Source: Leeia aquatica (GTDB taxonomy: Bacteria > Pseudomonadota > Gammaproteobacteria > Burkholderiales > Leeiaceae). From it: a DNA stretch of 64,000 bases. The position numbers were made by a program, and so were the translations under genes. Positions 55,997 through 64,000 of this stretch are shown here, piece by piece. How positions within the stretch are numbered: the first letter of the stretch is position 1; every line of letters begins with the position of its first letter. The DNA lies in assembly GCF_012641365.1 (NCBI RefSeq), contig NZ_JABAIM010000002.1, positions 62,001 through 126,000 on the forward strand. Direction: 5' to 3'. A model generated the notes under the pieces. The model worked only from the letters and a program-made list of their open reading frames with translations. It made no database searches and had not been told where the DNA came from.

Positions 55997-58452
55997 GCTT
56001 CGCGCAACACCTGCATCGGCGTTTGGCGGCTGACCCGACGCGCAGCAGGCCATACCAGCAACCAGACCACCAATGCGCCGCCCAGCATGCCAGCCCCCCA
56101 CAGCATCGGGTGCCCTCGGTATGGAATCTCCAGCACATAACGCGCCAGCAGCATGGCACCGCCCTCCGCTCCCGCCGTCGCCAGCATCCCCGCTAGCGCG
56201 CCCAGCATGCTGAATTCCGCCACCAGTGCCAGCCGCAAGGCCCGTTTTGGCATGCCCAGCACCCGCAAGACTGCGGCATCCCGCAGCCGATCTGGCAAAC
56301 TGCCCTGTACTGAAGCCGCCAGCACCGTCAAACCACTGAGGATACTGAACATCAACACGAAGCTGACCACGCGCCCCAGCTGCGTCACAATCTGCTGCAC
56401 CTGATCCAGTGCAGCTGTCACATCAATCAGCGAGATGTTCGGCATCCGCTGCACCAGCTTGTCACCGAGTACGGCTTGCTGTGGTGCCAGATAAAAGCTG
56501 CTGATGCGGTTGCCCGCGTGCTGCTGCAGCAAGTCCGGCGTGGCGGTAACAAAGAAATTGACACGGAATGACCCCCAGTCCAGCGCCCGAATCTGCTGTA
56601 CCTTGCCGCTGACCACCTGCCCGGCCACTTCATAACGCAGCTCGTCGCCCAGACGGATACCCAGCTGACGGGCTATCCCCTCCTCCACCGACCAGCCACC
56701 CCGGCTGCCTGGCCCCCAGGGCTGGCCTTGTATCAGGCGGTTATCGGCGGGCAGCGCGGTACCCCAAGACAGGTTGAACTCACGCCGCGCCAGCCGCCGT
56801 GTCTGCGGATCTGGATATTGCTCGGGTTTGACCTCACGCCCTGCAATGGAGAGCAAGCGGCCGCGAATCATCGGATAAGACACGGGTTCCGGCAGCCCGG
56901 CCTCACGGAACACCTGCCGGAACTGCGGCATCTGGTCTTCCTGCAGGTTGATGACAAAGCGGTTGGGTGTCCCGGCCGGTAGTTGACGCTGCCAATATTG
57001 CAGGACATCACGCCCGGTGACCGCAATCAGCAACAGTGCCGTCAAGCCCAGCATCAGCGAGGCCACCTTGAGCGATGTCAGGCCCGGTTGCCGCCACAGG
57101 TTTGACAGCCCCAGCCGCACCGGCAATGGCCAGCGGGCGGCCAGGCGTCGCAGCAGCCGCAGCCACAGCAGACACAGCCCTGCGGCCAGCAGACCCAGTA
57201 CCAGCACAGTCGCCAGCATGATACCGCCCGCCAGCACATTACGGGTCAGCGCCCAAGCGACAAGTGCCAGCAGCAATCCGCCCAGCAGCAGGGCGGTAGA
57301 CCACGGCGGTAGTCGTACCTCGCCTTGCCGCAACACTTGCCAGGCCGGGATCTTCCGCAGCGACCACAGCGGTGGCAACACAAACGCCAGCATCAGCAGC
57401 AAACCGAACAGGAAAGCGCCCAGCAACGGCAAGAGTGATGGTGGGGGCAAGTCCTGCATCACCAGCTTGCCCAGCATCGTCACCAGCGCAGCCTGCCCCA
57501 GCCAGCCCAACAGCACACCCAGCGCAGAAGCCAGCCCGCCCAGCCACAGGAACTGGAGCAGGTACAGGCGAAACAGGCGACTGCTGCGTTCCCCCATGCT
57601 CTTCATCAGCGCCCAGTTGAGCAGGTGGCGTTGCACATAGCGTTGGCTGGCGAGCCAAGCGGTAGCCACCGTCAGCACCGAACTCAGCAAGGCTGCCAGC
57701 GTCAGGAAGTAGCCCGCTCGCTCCAGCATGTCCTGCATCTCCGGGCGGGCATCCTTGATTTGCTCGATGCTTTCGCCCCGTTGCAGCCCCGGTTTGCTGG
57801 CTGCCACCCAGCGTGCCAATGCTGCGGGTTCACCGGCCAGCAGCAGGCGGTAAGACACCCGGCTTTCCGGCTGAATCAAGCCGGTGCCCGGCAGGTCAGC
57901 CCAGTTGAACATCAGGCGAGGGGCCAGCGCGGCAAAGGACAGCGTAGCATCCGGCTCCTGCTGCAAGCTGGCTGCCACCCGAAAACGGGCATCGCCAAGC
58001 TGGATTTCCGCGCCAGGCTTCAGCTGCATGCGTCGCATGATCTGCGGATCCAGCCATACCGTTCCAGGCGCAGGCACGGCTTGCAGCGTTTTTGCCCCCT
58101 GCCCCGCATCCAGGGTCAGTTCACCGCGCAACGGATACCCTGCCTCCACCGCCTTGGCGCTCACCAGCATGCTGCGCTCGCCCACCAGCAACATACTGGG
58201 GAACTGTACGGTTCGCGCTGTTCGCAATTGCAACTGCTGCGCACGCTGCAGCAGCTCAGCCCGGATGGGCTCATCCGCCCGCAGGAGCACGTCTGCAGCA
58301 ATCAGCGAGGCGGCTTTCTGCTGCAGACCGCTCTGCAGTCGCTGGGTAGCCAAAAAGACACTGCTGAGCGCTGCCACCGCCAACAGCAATGCTACAAACA
58401 GCACACTGTTATGCCGTACATCCCGACGAAACATCTGCCAGCTCAAACCCAT
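55993..58452 (-). CDS. FtsX/YbbP-like ABC transporter permease
   Basis: An 819-residue membrane protein. A first membrane helix (about 15-35) precedes a large periplasmic domain (about 40-235), then FtsX-type helix groups at about 240-425, a second group and a third (about 690-815). The periplasmic parts read as MacB/FtsX-like. The family normally pairs with an ATPase such as YbbA, but none is encoded in the window. It is convergent with rstB and overlaps it by 4 bases. Role likely in lipid or envelope export; uncertain. Confidence 0.85.
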   Translation of the reverse strand: MGLSWQMFRRDVRHNSVLFVALLLAVAALSSVFLATQRLQSGLQQKAASLIAADVLLRADEPIRAELLQRAQQLQLRTARTVQFPSMLLVGERSMLVSAKAVEAGYPLRGELTLDAGQGAKTLQAVPAPGTVWLDPQIMRRMQLKPGAEIQLGDARFRVAASLQQEPDATLSFAALAPRLMFNWADLPGTGLIQPESRVSYRLLLAGEPAALARWVAASKPGLQRGESIEQIKDARPEMQDMLERAGYFLTLAALLSSVLTVATAWLASQRYVQRHLLNWALMKSMGERSSRLFRLYLLQFLWLGGLASALGVLLGWLGQAALVTMLGKLVMQDLPPPSLLPLLGAFLFGLLLMLAFVLPPLWSLRKIPAWQVLRQGEVRLPPWSTALLLGGLLLALVAWALTRNVLAGGIMLATVLVLGLLAAGLCLLWLRLLRRLAARWPLPVRLGLSNLWRQPGLTSLKVASLMLGLTALLLIAVTGRDVLQYWQRQLPAGTPNRFVINLQEDQMPQFRQVFREAGLPEPVSYPMIRGRLLSIAGREVKPEQYPDPQTRRLARREFNLSWGTALPADNRLIQGQPWGPGSRGGWSVEEGIARQLGIRLGDELRYEVAGQVVSGKVQQIRALDWGSFRVNFFVTATPDLLQQHAGNRISSFYLAPQQAVLGDKLVQRMPNISLIDVTAALDQVQQIVTQLGRVVSFVLMFSILSGLTVLAASVQGSLPDRLRDAAVLRVLGMPKRALRLALVAEFSMLGALAGMLATAGAEGGAMLLARYVLEIPYRGHPMLWGAGMLGGALVVWLLVWPAARRVSRQTPMQVLREA

Positions 58453-58599
58453 GGATCACCCTTTATCTGCCATGTATGCCATGATGCACAGCACGCCCGC
58501 GGCACCGTAAGCCGGACGACACCACCATCATGCCCGCCACTTCAGGTTCTGAGACCGGCCAGCCTGCACTGGGTTCACCCTGATCGCGCCCTGTTGTAC

Positions 58600-58628
58600 T
58601 TGCCATGTCCGCCCGTCTCCCCTACCAT
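58600..58628 (+). promoter_or_regulatory. candidate promoter of the carbonic anhydrase gene
   Basis: TTGCCA, 17 bases, TACCAT, with the -10 box 28 bases before the ATG at 58657. The -35 matches consensus at 5 of 6 positions and the -10 at 4 of 6. Confidence 0.4.
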
Positions 58629-58656
58629 CGCCCGACCACAGCCGCAGGCCCACGCC

Positions 58657-59304
58657 ATGAAATCCATCCAGACCCTGTTCGACAACAACCGCCAATGGGC
58701 CAGCAAGGTCAGCCGGGCAGACCCGGCCTTCTTCGAGACCCTCTCCCATCAGCAAGCGCCAGAATACCTGTGGATCGGCTGCTCCGACAGTCGCGTCCCC
58801 GCCAATGAGTTGATTGGCTTGCTGCCAGGCGAGGTCTTTGTACACCGCAATGTGGCCAACCTGATTGTACACAGTGACCTCAACTGCCTCTCCACCATGC
58901 AATACGGTGTGGATGTACTGGCGGTGAAGCACATCATTGTGTGCGGCCACTATGGTTGCGGCGGAGTCAATGCGGTATTGCAGGGCCGTAGGGTCGGTCT
59001 GGTGGATAACTGGCTGCGCCACATCCACGACATTCGCCAGAAGCATACGAGCCTGTTGGCAACCCTGCCAAACGAGCTGCAAAGCGAACGCCTATGCGAG
59101 CTGAACGTGATCGAGCAGGTACTGAATGCCTGCCAGACCACGGTAGTGCAAGATGCCTGGCTCCGTCAGCAACCCTTGAAGGTACACGGCTGGGTATACC
59201 GGCTCAGCAACGGGCTGCTGCACAACCTCAATGTCAGCATTTCCTGCCAGGAAGAATTGCTGGATCGCTACCAGGACGCACTGAGCGCCCTCGTTCGCGC
59301 CTGA
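58657..59304 (+). CDS. can: beta-class carbonic anhydrase
   Basis: Interconverts CO2 and bicarbonate in the cytosol. The 215 residues show the zinc ligands Cys42 (GCSDSRV), His98 and Cys101 (CGHYGCGG), plus Asp44. Length and residue numbers match E. coli Can. I use ATG 58657; a frame reading open from 57625 runs across the permease gene on the other strand and is not real. It is convergent with oxyR, 5 bases apart. Confidence 0.96.
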   Translation: MKSIQTLFDNNRQWASKVSRADPAFFETLSHQQAPEYLWIGCSDSRVPANELIGLLPGEVFVHRNVANLIVHSDLNCLSTMQYGVDVLAVKHIIVCGHYGCGGVNAVLQGRRVGLVDNWLRHIHDIRQKHTSLLATLPNELQSERLCELNVIEQVLNACQTTVVQDAWLRQQPLKVHGWVYRLSNGLLHNLNVSISCQEELLDRYQDALSALVRA

Positions 59305-59309
59305 ACAGC

Positions 59310-60245
59310 TCAAGCAGCCTGTGGCTGCTCCAGCCAGTCCACGCCTGACAGTACACAGCTTCGCAAAGCCTGCTGCAATACGTCGATGGCTTGCGGGCGC
59401 GGAAAACGCTTGCGCCACGCCAATACAATACGGCGATTCGGCGCACCGCCCGCAAACGGGAGGATGGACAGCAGGCGATGGCTGGGCTCGCCTTCCGCGA
59501 CCTGCGTCACCGGCAGCACGGTGATGCCCATGCCGGACGCCACCATCTGACGGATGGTGGCCAGCGAGCTGCCTTCCAGCGTACGCTGCAGACCCGCTTG
59601 CCCGCCCCGGTTCAAGGCGGGGCAGACTTGCAAGACCTGATCGCGGAAGCAGTTGCCCGCGCCCAGCAACAACACATCGTCTTCCGCCAGCTGGGCGGGT
59701 GGTACCGGTTGGCCTGCCTTGGCCCATGGGTGCTCACGCGGGGTCGCCACCACAAAGGGTTCGTCAAACAAAGGCAGCACTTCCAGCCCGCTGTCGTTGA
59801 ACGGCTGCGCCAGCAACATCGCGTCCAGCTTGCCTTGCCGCAGCAGCTCGCACAGACGGCTGGTGTAGTTCTCTTCAATCAACAGCGGCATTTTCGGAGC
59901 CAGCGGCTGCAGTCGTGGAATCAGGCAAGGCAGAATACCGGGCGCCAGGGTATAGATCACACCCAGCCGCAGTGGCACCGATAATTGATCCTGCCCCGCC
60001 TTGGCCATCTGCTTCAGGGCATCCGCCTCTTCCAGTACACGCTGGGCCTGAGCAACAATCTGCTCACCCATTGGCGTCAGGGTGATTTCCCCATTTCGCT
60101 CGAAAATCTGCAGCGACAGTTCTTCTTCCAGCTTTTTCACTGCTACCGACAAGGTCGGCTGGCTCACATGGCAAGCATCTGCCGCACGGCCAAAGTGGCG
60201 AGTGGTGGCCACCGCCAGGATGTAACGCAGTTCAGTCAGGGTCAT
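59310..60245 (-). CDS. oxyR: hydrogen-peroxide sensor regulator OxyR
   Basis: A LysR-type regulator of 311 residues. The HTH domain is at about 1-60 (MTLTELRYILAVATTRHFGRA). The regulatory domain has the redox pair Cys199 and Cys208 in GNCFRDQVLQVC, at the same residue numbers as E. coli OxyR. GMGITVLPV is also typical. It senses peroxide by disulphide formation and switches on catalase and peroxiredoxin genes. It is the third gene of a run with the PhaM-like and yciA genes. Confidence 0.95.
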   Translation of the reverse strand: MTLTELRYILAVATTRHFGRAADACHVSQPTLSVAVKKLEEELSLQIFERNGEITLTPMGEQIVAQAQRVLEEADALKQMAKAGQDQLSVPLRLGVIYTLAPGILPCLIPRLQPLAPKMPLLIEENYTSRLCELLRQGKLDAMLLAQPFNDSGLEVLPLFDEPFVVATPREHPWAKAGQPVPPAQLAEDDVLLLGAGNCFRDQVLQVCPALNRGGQAGLQRTLEGSSLATIRQMVASGMGITVLPVTQVAEGEPSHRLLSILPFAGGAPNRRIVLAWRKRFPRPQAIDVLQQALRSCVLSGVDWLEQPQAA

Positions 60246-60263
60246 GTGGTCGTCAGGTCCGGA

Positions 60264-60677
60264 TCAAAGTGCAGTTTTGCGCGGCGGGATGGTACGGGGT
60301 TTGCCATCGGCCCCGACAGCCACATAGGTCAGCGTGGCTTCGGTCACCTTGACCACTTGCACCGCCTCCGGATTGCGCTCGGCGAAGACTTCCACCTTGA
60401 TGGTCACCGAGGTATTGCCGATCCGCAGTGGCTCGGTATAGAAGCTCACCACGTCGCCAACAAACACCGGCTCCTTGAACTGAAACGCATTGACAGCCAC
60501 GGTCACCACGGCGCCTTGAGCCACCATCATCGCCTCGGCAGCGCCGGCCAAGTCCACCTGCCCCATCATCCAGCCACCGAAAATGGCACCGTGCATATTG
60601 GTATCACGCGGCATGGGCATCACCCGCAGCGCAGGTTGCCGCCCTGGTGGCAGCTCGGTCAATTCATGCGTACTCAT
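60264..60677 (-). CDS. yciA: YciA-like acyl-CoA thioesterase
   Basis: A 137-residue hot-dog fold enzyme. It contains ALRVMPMPRDTNMHGAIFGG, then GWMMGQVDLAGA with the active Asp, VTVAVNAFQFKEPVFVGDVV and FTVEVFAER-like KVEVFAERNPE. It hydrolyses short to medium acyl-CoAs. I set the start at ATG 60677, which overlaps the stop of the PhaM-like gene by 4 bases; the frame open to 60884 is an artefact. The stop is 18 bases before oxyR. Confidence 0.9.
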   Translation of the reverse strand: MSTHELTELPPGRQPALRVMPMPRDTNMHGAIFGGWMMGQVDLAGAAEAMMVAQGAVVTVAVNAFQFKEPVFVGDVVSFYTEPLRIGNTSVTIKVEVFAERNPEAVQVVKVTEATLTYVAVGADGKPRTIPPRKTAL

Positions 60678-60931
60678 TTGGAATCCTTGTCCGGTTTGGC
60701 AACCGCCTGCATGGCGGCCAGTGCACCACGCTGCATTTCCAGCGTCTTGATGCTCATCTGCAACATGTTGAGGTTGACGGTGAGCCAGTTCTCTACCGTC
60801 TTCAATTCGGTAATCTTGCGATCCAGCTCTTCGGCGCTGAACAGGCCCGGCAGGGTTGGCATCGGGGTTTCCAAGGGTTTCCACAGATCACGGAACATCT
60901 TGAACGGGTCGCTGAAATCGTCGGCCATCAC
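60674..60931 (-). CDS. PhaM-like small protein
   Basis: An 85-residue protein. LPGLFSAEELDRKITELK and TVENWLTVNLNMLQMSIKTLEMQRGALAAMQ are close to the N-terminal part of PhaM from polyhydroxyalkanoate granules, which binds PHA synthase and DNA. The long basic C-terminal half of PhaM is missing; only a short KPDKDSK tail remains. So it may bind granules or PhaC without DNA. It is the first gene before yciA and oxyR. No pha genes are near. Confidence 0.75.
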   Translation of the reverse strand: MMADDFSDPFKMFRDLWKPLETPMPTLPGLFSAEELDRKITELKTVENWLTVNLNMLQMSIKTLEMQRGALAAMQAVAKPDKDSK

Positions 60932-61011
60932 CGTCTCCTGCCATCTGGATGAATAGTGCTAGTGTAGTCAAAAGCCCCGCTGGCTGCACGAACTTCATCA
61001 ATAAAACAAAT

Positions 61012-61040
61012 GAAAAAGGGCTGCCTGTTAGGCAGCCCTT
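61012..61040 (-). terminator. terminator after maeB
   Basis: AAGGGCTGCC pairs with GGCAGCCCTT around a 5-base loop; the minus strand then carries TTTTTCATTTG. It lies 17 bases past the maeB stop and separates it from the phaM-like operon. Confidence 0.92.
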
Positions 61041-61056
61041 ATCGAGGATGCAACGC

Positions 61057-63342
61057 TTAGGCTTGACGCGAACCGGCATCCACCACCGCCAGCGCGGTCA
61101 TGTTGACGATACGGCGCACCGACGAGGTCGGGGTCAGGATATGTACCGCATGCCCCACACCCAGCAGGATCGGCCCGATGGTCACCCCGTCCGACGCGCT
61201 GGTTTTCAGCAGGTTGAAGGAAATATTGGCAGCATCCAGCGTCGGCATGATCAGCAGGTTGGCCGCCCCCTTCAGGCGCGAGTTCGGGAAAATCATCTGA
61301 CGAATTTCCGGGCTCAATGCCGCATCGCCGTGCATTTCACCGTCGATTTCCAGCTCTGGAGCCATCTGGTTGACCAGTTCCAGCACCTTGCGCATCTTCA
61401 GCGAGCTGGGCGAAGCCAGGCTGCCAAAGCTGGAGTGCGAGCACAGCGCGACCTTCGGCACAATGCCGAAGCGACGGATGCTGTCTGCCGCCATCAGGGT
61501 GATCTCGGCCAGTTGCTCAGCGCTCGGATCGTGATTGACGTAGGTATCGGCAATGAAGATGTTGCCGGTGGGCAGGATCAGCGCATTCATGGCCGCCAGC
61601 GTCTTCACGCCAGGCTGATAGCCGAGAATGTCGGTAATGGTCTGCAAGTGCAGGTGATGATGGCTCATCATGCCGCAGATCATGGCATCCGCATCACCAC
61701 GTCGAATCATCAGCGCGGCAATCATGGTCACCCGGCGACGTACTTCCCGCTTGGCGTCCGCAATGGTCACGCCCTTGCGCTGCATCAGCTCGTAGTACAG
61801 GCTCCAGTATTCACGGTAGCGCGGGTCGTATTCCGGGTTGACCAGCTCAAAGTGCTCGCCCGGGCGAATGCGCAGCCCCAGCTTTTCAATTCGCTGCTGG
61901 ATCACCGCCGGACGACCGATCAGGATCGGTGAAGCAAGGCCCTCGTCCACCACGGCCTGCACGGCGTGCAGCACACGCTGGTCTTCACCTTCGGCGTACA
62001 CCACACGCTTCTTGCTCTTTTCCACCTTCTTCGCTGCCGCAAACACCGGCTTCATGAAGATGTTGGTGCGATAGACGAACTGGGTCAGCTTGTCGATGTA
62101 GGCGGTGAAGTCCTCAATCGGACGGGTTGCCACCCCGGACTCCATCGCCGCCTTGGCCACGGCCGGGGCGATCTTGATGATCAGGCGCGGATCAAACGGC
62201 TTCGGAATCAGGTATTCCGGGCCAAACGACAGGGTCTGGTCGGCGTAGGCTGACGCCACCACATCGCTTTGCTCGGCCAGCGCCAGATCGGCAATGGCGC
62301 GCACGCAGGCCAGCTTCATTTCTTCGTTGATGGTGGTGGCGCCCACATCCAGCGCGCCACGGAAGATGAAGGGGAAGCACAGCACATTGTTGACCTGGTT
62401 CGGGAAATCCGAACGGCCGGTACACACGATGGCATCCGGGCGGGCTTCCTTGGCCAGCGGCGGCAGGATTTCCGGGTCCGGATTGGCCAGCGCCAGGATG
62501 ATGGGTTTGTCCGCCATCGAGCGCACCATGTCTTGCGTCACCAGCTTCGGACCACTCAGGCCGAGGAAGATATCCGCACCCGCAATGGCATCCTTCAAGC
62601 TGCGCGCTTCGGTGTCACGGCAGTAGCGTGCCTTGGACGGGTCCAGCTTCTCGTCGCGCCCGGTGTAGATCACACCCTTGGAGTCGCACACCAGCACATT
62701 CATCGGGTTGATACCCAGCGCCACCAGCAAGTCGAGGCAGGCAATGGCCGCTGCGCCCGCACCGGACACCACCAGTCGCACCTTGCCAATTTCCTTTTCC
62801 ACCACCCGCAGGCCGTTCAATACCGCTGCAGCGGTAATGATGGCGGTGCCATGCTGGTCGTCGTGGAACACCGGAATCTTCATCCGTTCGCGCAGCTTGC
62901 TCTCAACGTAGAAGCACTCTGGTGCCTTGATGTCTTCCAGGTTGATCCCACCAAAGGTCGGCTCCAGTGCCGCAATGATGTCAACCAGCTTGTCCGGGTC
63001 GTTCTCGTCCACTTCGATATCGAACACATCAATACCGGCGAACTTCTTGAACAGCACACCCTTGCCTTCCATCACCGGCTTACCCGCCAGCGCACCAATA
63101 TTGCCGAGGCCCAGCACGGCAGTACCGTTGGAAATCACCGCCACCAGATTACCGCGGGCGGTCAGGGTCATCGCTTCACGCGGGTCTTCCACAATGGCAT
63201 CGCAGGCAGCGGCCACGCCCGGCGAGTAGGCCAGGGAAAGGTCACGTTGGGTAGTCAGGGGCTTGGTGGGGGAAATCTGAATCTTGCCGCCGGTGGGGTA
63301 ACGGTGATACTCCAGTGCGCTCTTGCGCAACTCTTCATCCAT
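61057..63342 (-). CDS. maeB: NADP-dependent malic enzyme
   Basis: A 761-residue two-domain malic enzyme. Residues about 1-430 hold the malic domain ([71 protein letters not shown]). Residues about 435-761 form a phosphotransacetylase-like domain that acts in regulation. It decarboxylates malate to pyruvate and supplies NADPH. It is preceded by a TATAAT promoter and followed by a terminator, so it is monocistronic. Confidence 0.96.
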   Translation of the reverse strand: MDEELRKSALEYHRYPTGGKIQISPTKPLTTQRDLSLAYSPGVAAACDAIVEDPREAMTLTARGNLVAVISNGTAVLGLGNIGALAGKPVMEGKGVLFKKFAGIDVFDIEVDENDPDKLVDIIAALEPTFGGINLEDIKAPECFYVESKLRERMKIPVFHDDQHGTAIITAAAVLNGLRVVEKEIGKVRLVVSGAGAAAIACLDLLVALGINPMNVLVCDSKGVIYTGRDEKLDPSKARYCRDTEARSLKDAIAGADIFLGLSGPKLVTQDMVRSMADKPIILALANPDPEILPPLAKEARPDAIVCTGRSDFPNQVNNVLCFPFIFRGALDVGATTINEEMKLACVRAIADLALAEQSDVVASAYADQTLSFGPEYLIPKPFDPRLIIKIAPAVAKAAMESGVATRPIEDFTAYIDKLTQFVYRTNIFMKPVFAAAKKVEKSKKRVVYAEGEDQRVLHAVQAVVDEGLASPILIGRPAVIQQRIEKLGLRIRPGEHFELVNPEYDPRYREYWSLYYELMQRKGVTIADAKREVRRRVTMIAALMIRRGDADAMICGMMSHHHLHLQTITDILGYQPGVKTLAAMNALILPTGNIFIADTYVNHDPSAEQLAEITLMAADSIRRFGIVPKVALCSHSSFGSLASPSSLKMRKVLELVNQMAPELEIDGEMHGDAALSPEIRQMIFPNSRLKGAANLLIMPTLDAANISFNLLKTSASDGVTIGPILLGVGHAVHILTPTSSVRRIVNMTALAVVDAGSRQA

Positions 63343-63425
63343 GCTAACTCCTCGATTCGGGGTCTGTCGCGATTCAACACAACACAGGGGGGCGATCAGG
63401 TCAATTTATGGGTATCGTGGGTGGC

Positions 63426-63454
63426 ATTATACCCTCGCCATGCCAAATTGCCGA
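63426..63454 (-). promoter_or_regulatory. sigma-70 promoter of maeB
   Basis: TCGGCA, 17 bases, TATAAT on the minus strand. The -10 is perfect and the -35 matches 4 of 6. The leader is about 75-84 bases. Confidence 0.55.
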
Positions 63455-63539
63455 TGCGGGAAGTTCCGGATAGCGTGAAAGCCTGCACAGCCGGAGGTAG
63501 CCGCACTACAATACGCCATCCCCCTTCCTCTGGTGCCCC

Positions 63540-63983
63540 ATGCCGTACAAGCAAGCCGTCTCGGTTCTGGTTGTCATTCATACCCCTGATCTACAGGTTT
63601 TGCTGCTGGAGCGTGCCGGGCACCCGGGCTACTGGCAATCGGTCACCGGCAGCCGGGAGGGTGAAGAATCCCTGATGGAGACCGCACGGCGGGAAGTGCA
63701 GGAAGAAACTGGCCTGTCCAGCCCACCTGCCCAGCTGCAAGACTGGCAATATGCGGTCGATTATGAGATTTACGAAGAGTGGCGTCACCGCTATGCCCCC
63801 GGCACCCGCTACAACCGCGAGCACTGGTTTGCCCTGTGCGTACCGGAGACTCAAGCCGTGACGCTCGCCGTGGATGAGCACATTGCTTACCGCTGGCTAC
63901 CGTGGGCAGCCGCAGCCGAAGTGGTATTCTCTCCCAGCAATGCGGATGCCATTCGCAGTCTGCCCGATCGCTTGCACCGTTAA
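63540..63983 (+). CDS. nudB: dihydroneopterin triphosphate diphosphatase
   Basis: A Nudix hydrolase of 147 residues in folate synthesis. The Nudix box is GSREGEESLMETARREVQEETG in sequence order, with glutamates for metal. The start MPYKQAVSVLVVIHT and the following LLLERAGHPGYWQSVTGS, plus EHWFALCVPE, fit NudB rather than generic MutT. It lies at the window edge, divergent from maeB; the final 17 bases hold nothing. Confidence 0.9.
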   Translation: MPYKQAVSVLVVIHTPDLQVLLLERAGHPGYWQSVTGSREGEESLMETARREVQEETGLSSPPAQLQDWQYAVDYEIYEEWRHRYAPGTRYNREHWFALCVPETQAVTLAVDEHIAYRWLPWAAAAEVVFSPSNADAIRSLPDRLHR

Positions 63984-64000
63984 TACGCGGGAACCGCTTG

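Noticed and set aside
57625-58656. Long N-terminal extension of carbonic anhydrase
   Set aside because: It is antisense to the permease gene and has no protein similarity; the normal start at 58657 has a promoter just upstream.
62269-63675. 468-residue plus-strand open frame over maeB
   Set aside because: Shadow of the malic enzyme gene; it crosses the maeB promoter and the nudB start.

Overview
This 64 kb window is ordinary, gene-dense chromosome from a betaproteobacterium, most likely of the order Neisseriales (Chromobacteriaceae-like). The evidence is gene order, not a database search: priB lies between the genes for S6 and S18. An unbroken minus-strand block carries hfq-hflX-hflK-hflC-DUF2065-hisZ-purA behind ndk-rlmN-pilF-rodZ-ispG-hisS-yfgM-bamB-der. 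Several families typical of the class are present (PhaM-like protein, probable DUF2863). GC is high, and long antisense ORFs are common but unsupported. I see no prophage, insertion sequence, CRISPR array or integrase.

Layout. 1-7 kb: a PhoX-type phosphatase cut by the window edge, a patatin phospholipase, a divergent HxlR regulator/metallo-beta-lactamase-fold pair, purU, a membrane metallophosphoesterase and a small Lar-like zinc-ribbon gene. 7-12 kb: a lipid cluster with an LplT-like transporter fused to an acyltransferase, an AraC regulator, a YhhN lysoplasmalogenase and an alkylglycerol-monooxygenase-like membrane hydroxylase. 12-19.5 kb: a DUF2863-like protein, a chemoreceptor, the rpsF-priB-rpsR-rplI operon, an ABC-F ATPase and a PncC-acetyltransferase fusion. 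19.5-25 kb: pgi and orn facing a Ste24-like protease, rsgA and trmB. 25-40.6 kb: the long minus-strand housekeeping block (purine and histidine synthesis, FtsH modulators, Hfq, ribosome GTPases, outer-membrane assembly, isoprenoid, pilus and RNA-modification genes).

40.6-51 kb: an acetyltransferase, a two-gene sensory operon (PAS histidine kinase plus REC-GGDEF-EAL regulator), tadA, ppnP, a NlpC/P60 hydrolase, a UbiB kinase-like gene and a secretin-like orphan. 51-53.4 kb: two identical tRNA-Asn genes, tRNA-Pro, folD and a trypsin-like protease. 53.4-56 kb: a complete acid-shock locus, with an Asr-like protein divergent from rstA-rstB and a perfect RstA box between them. 56-64 kb: an FtsX-like permease, beta-carbonic anhydrase, a PhaM-like/yciA/oxyR operon, maeB and nudB.

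The most interesting parts are the asr-rstAB locus with its operator, the ether-lipid-like cluster at 7-12 kb, the PncC-GNAT fusion, the Lar-like gene outside any phage context, and RNA hairpins in the rpsF-priB transcript. None is clearly an undescribed defence or mobile system; the novelty is in regulation and domain combinations.
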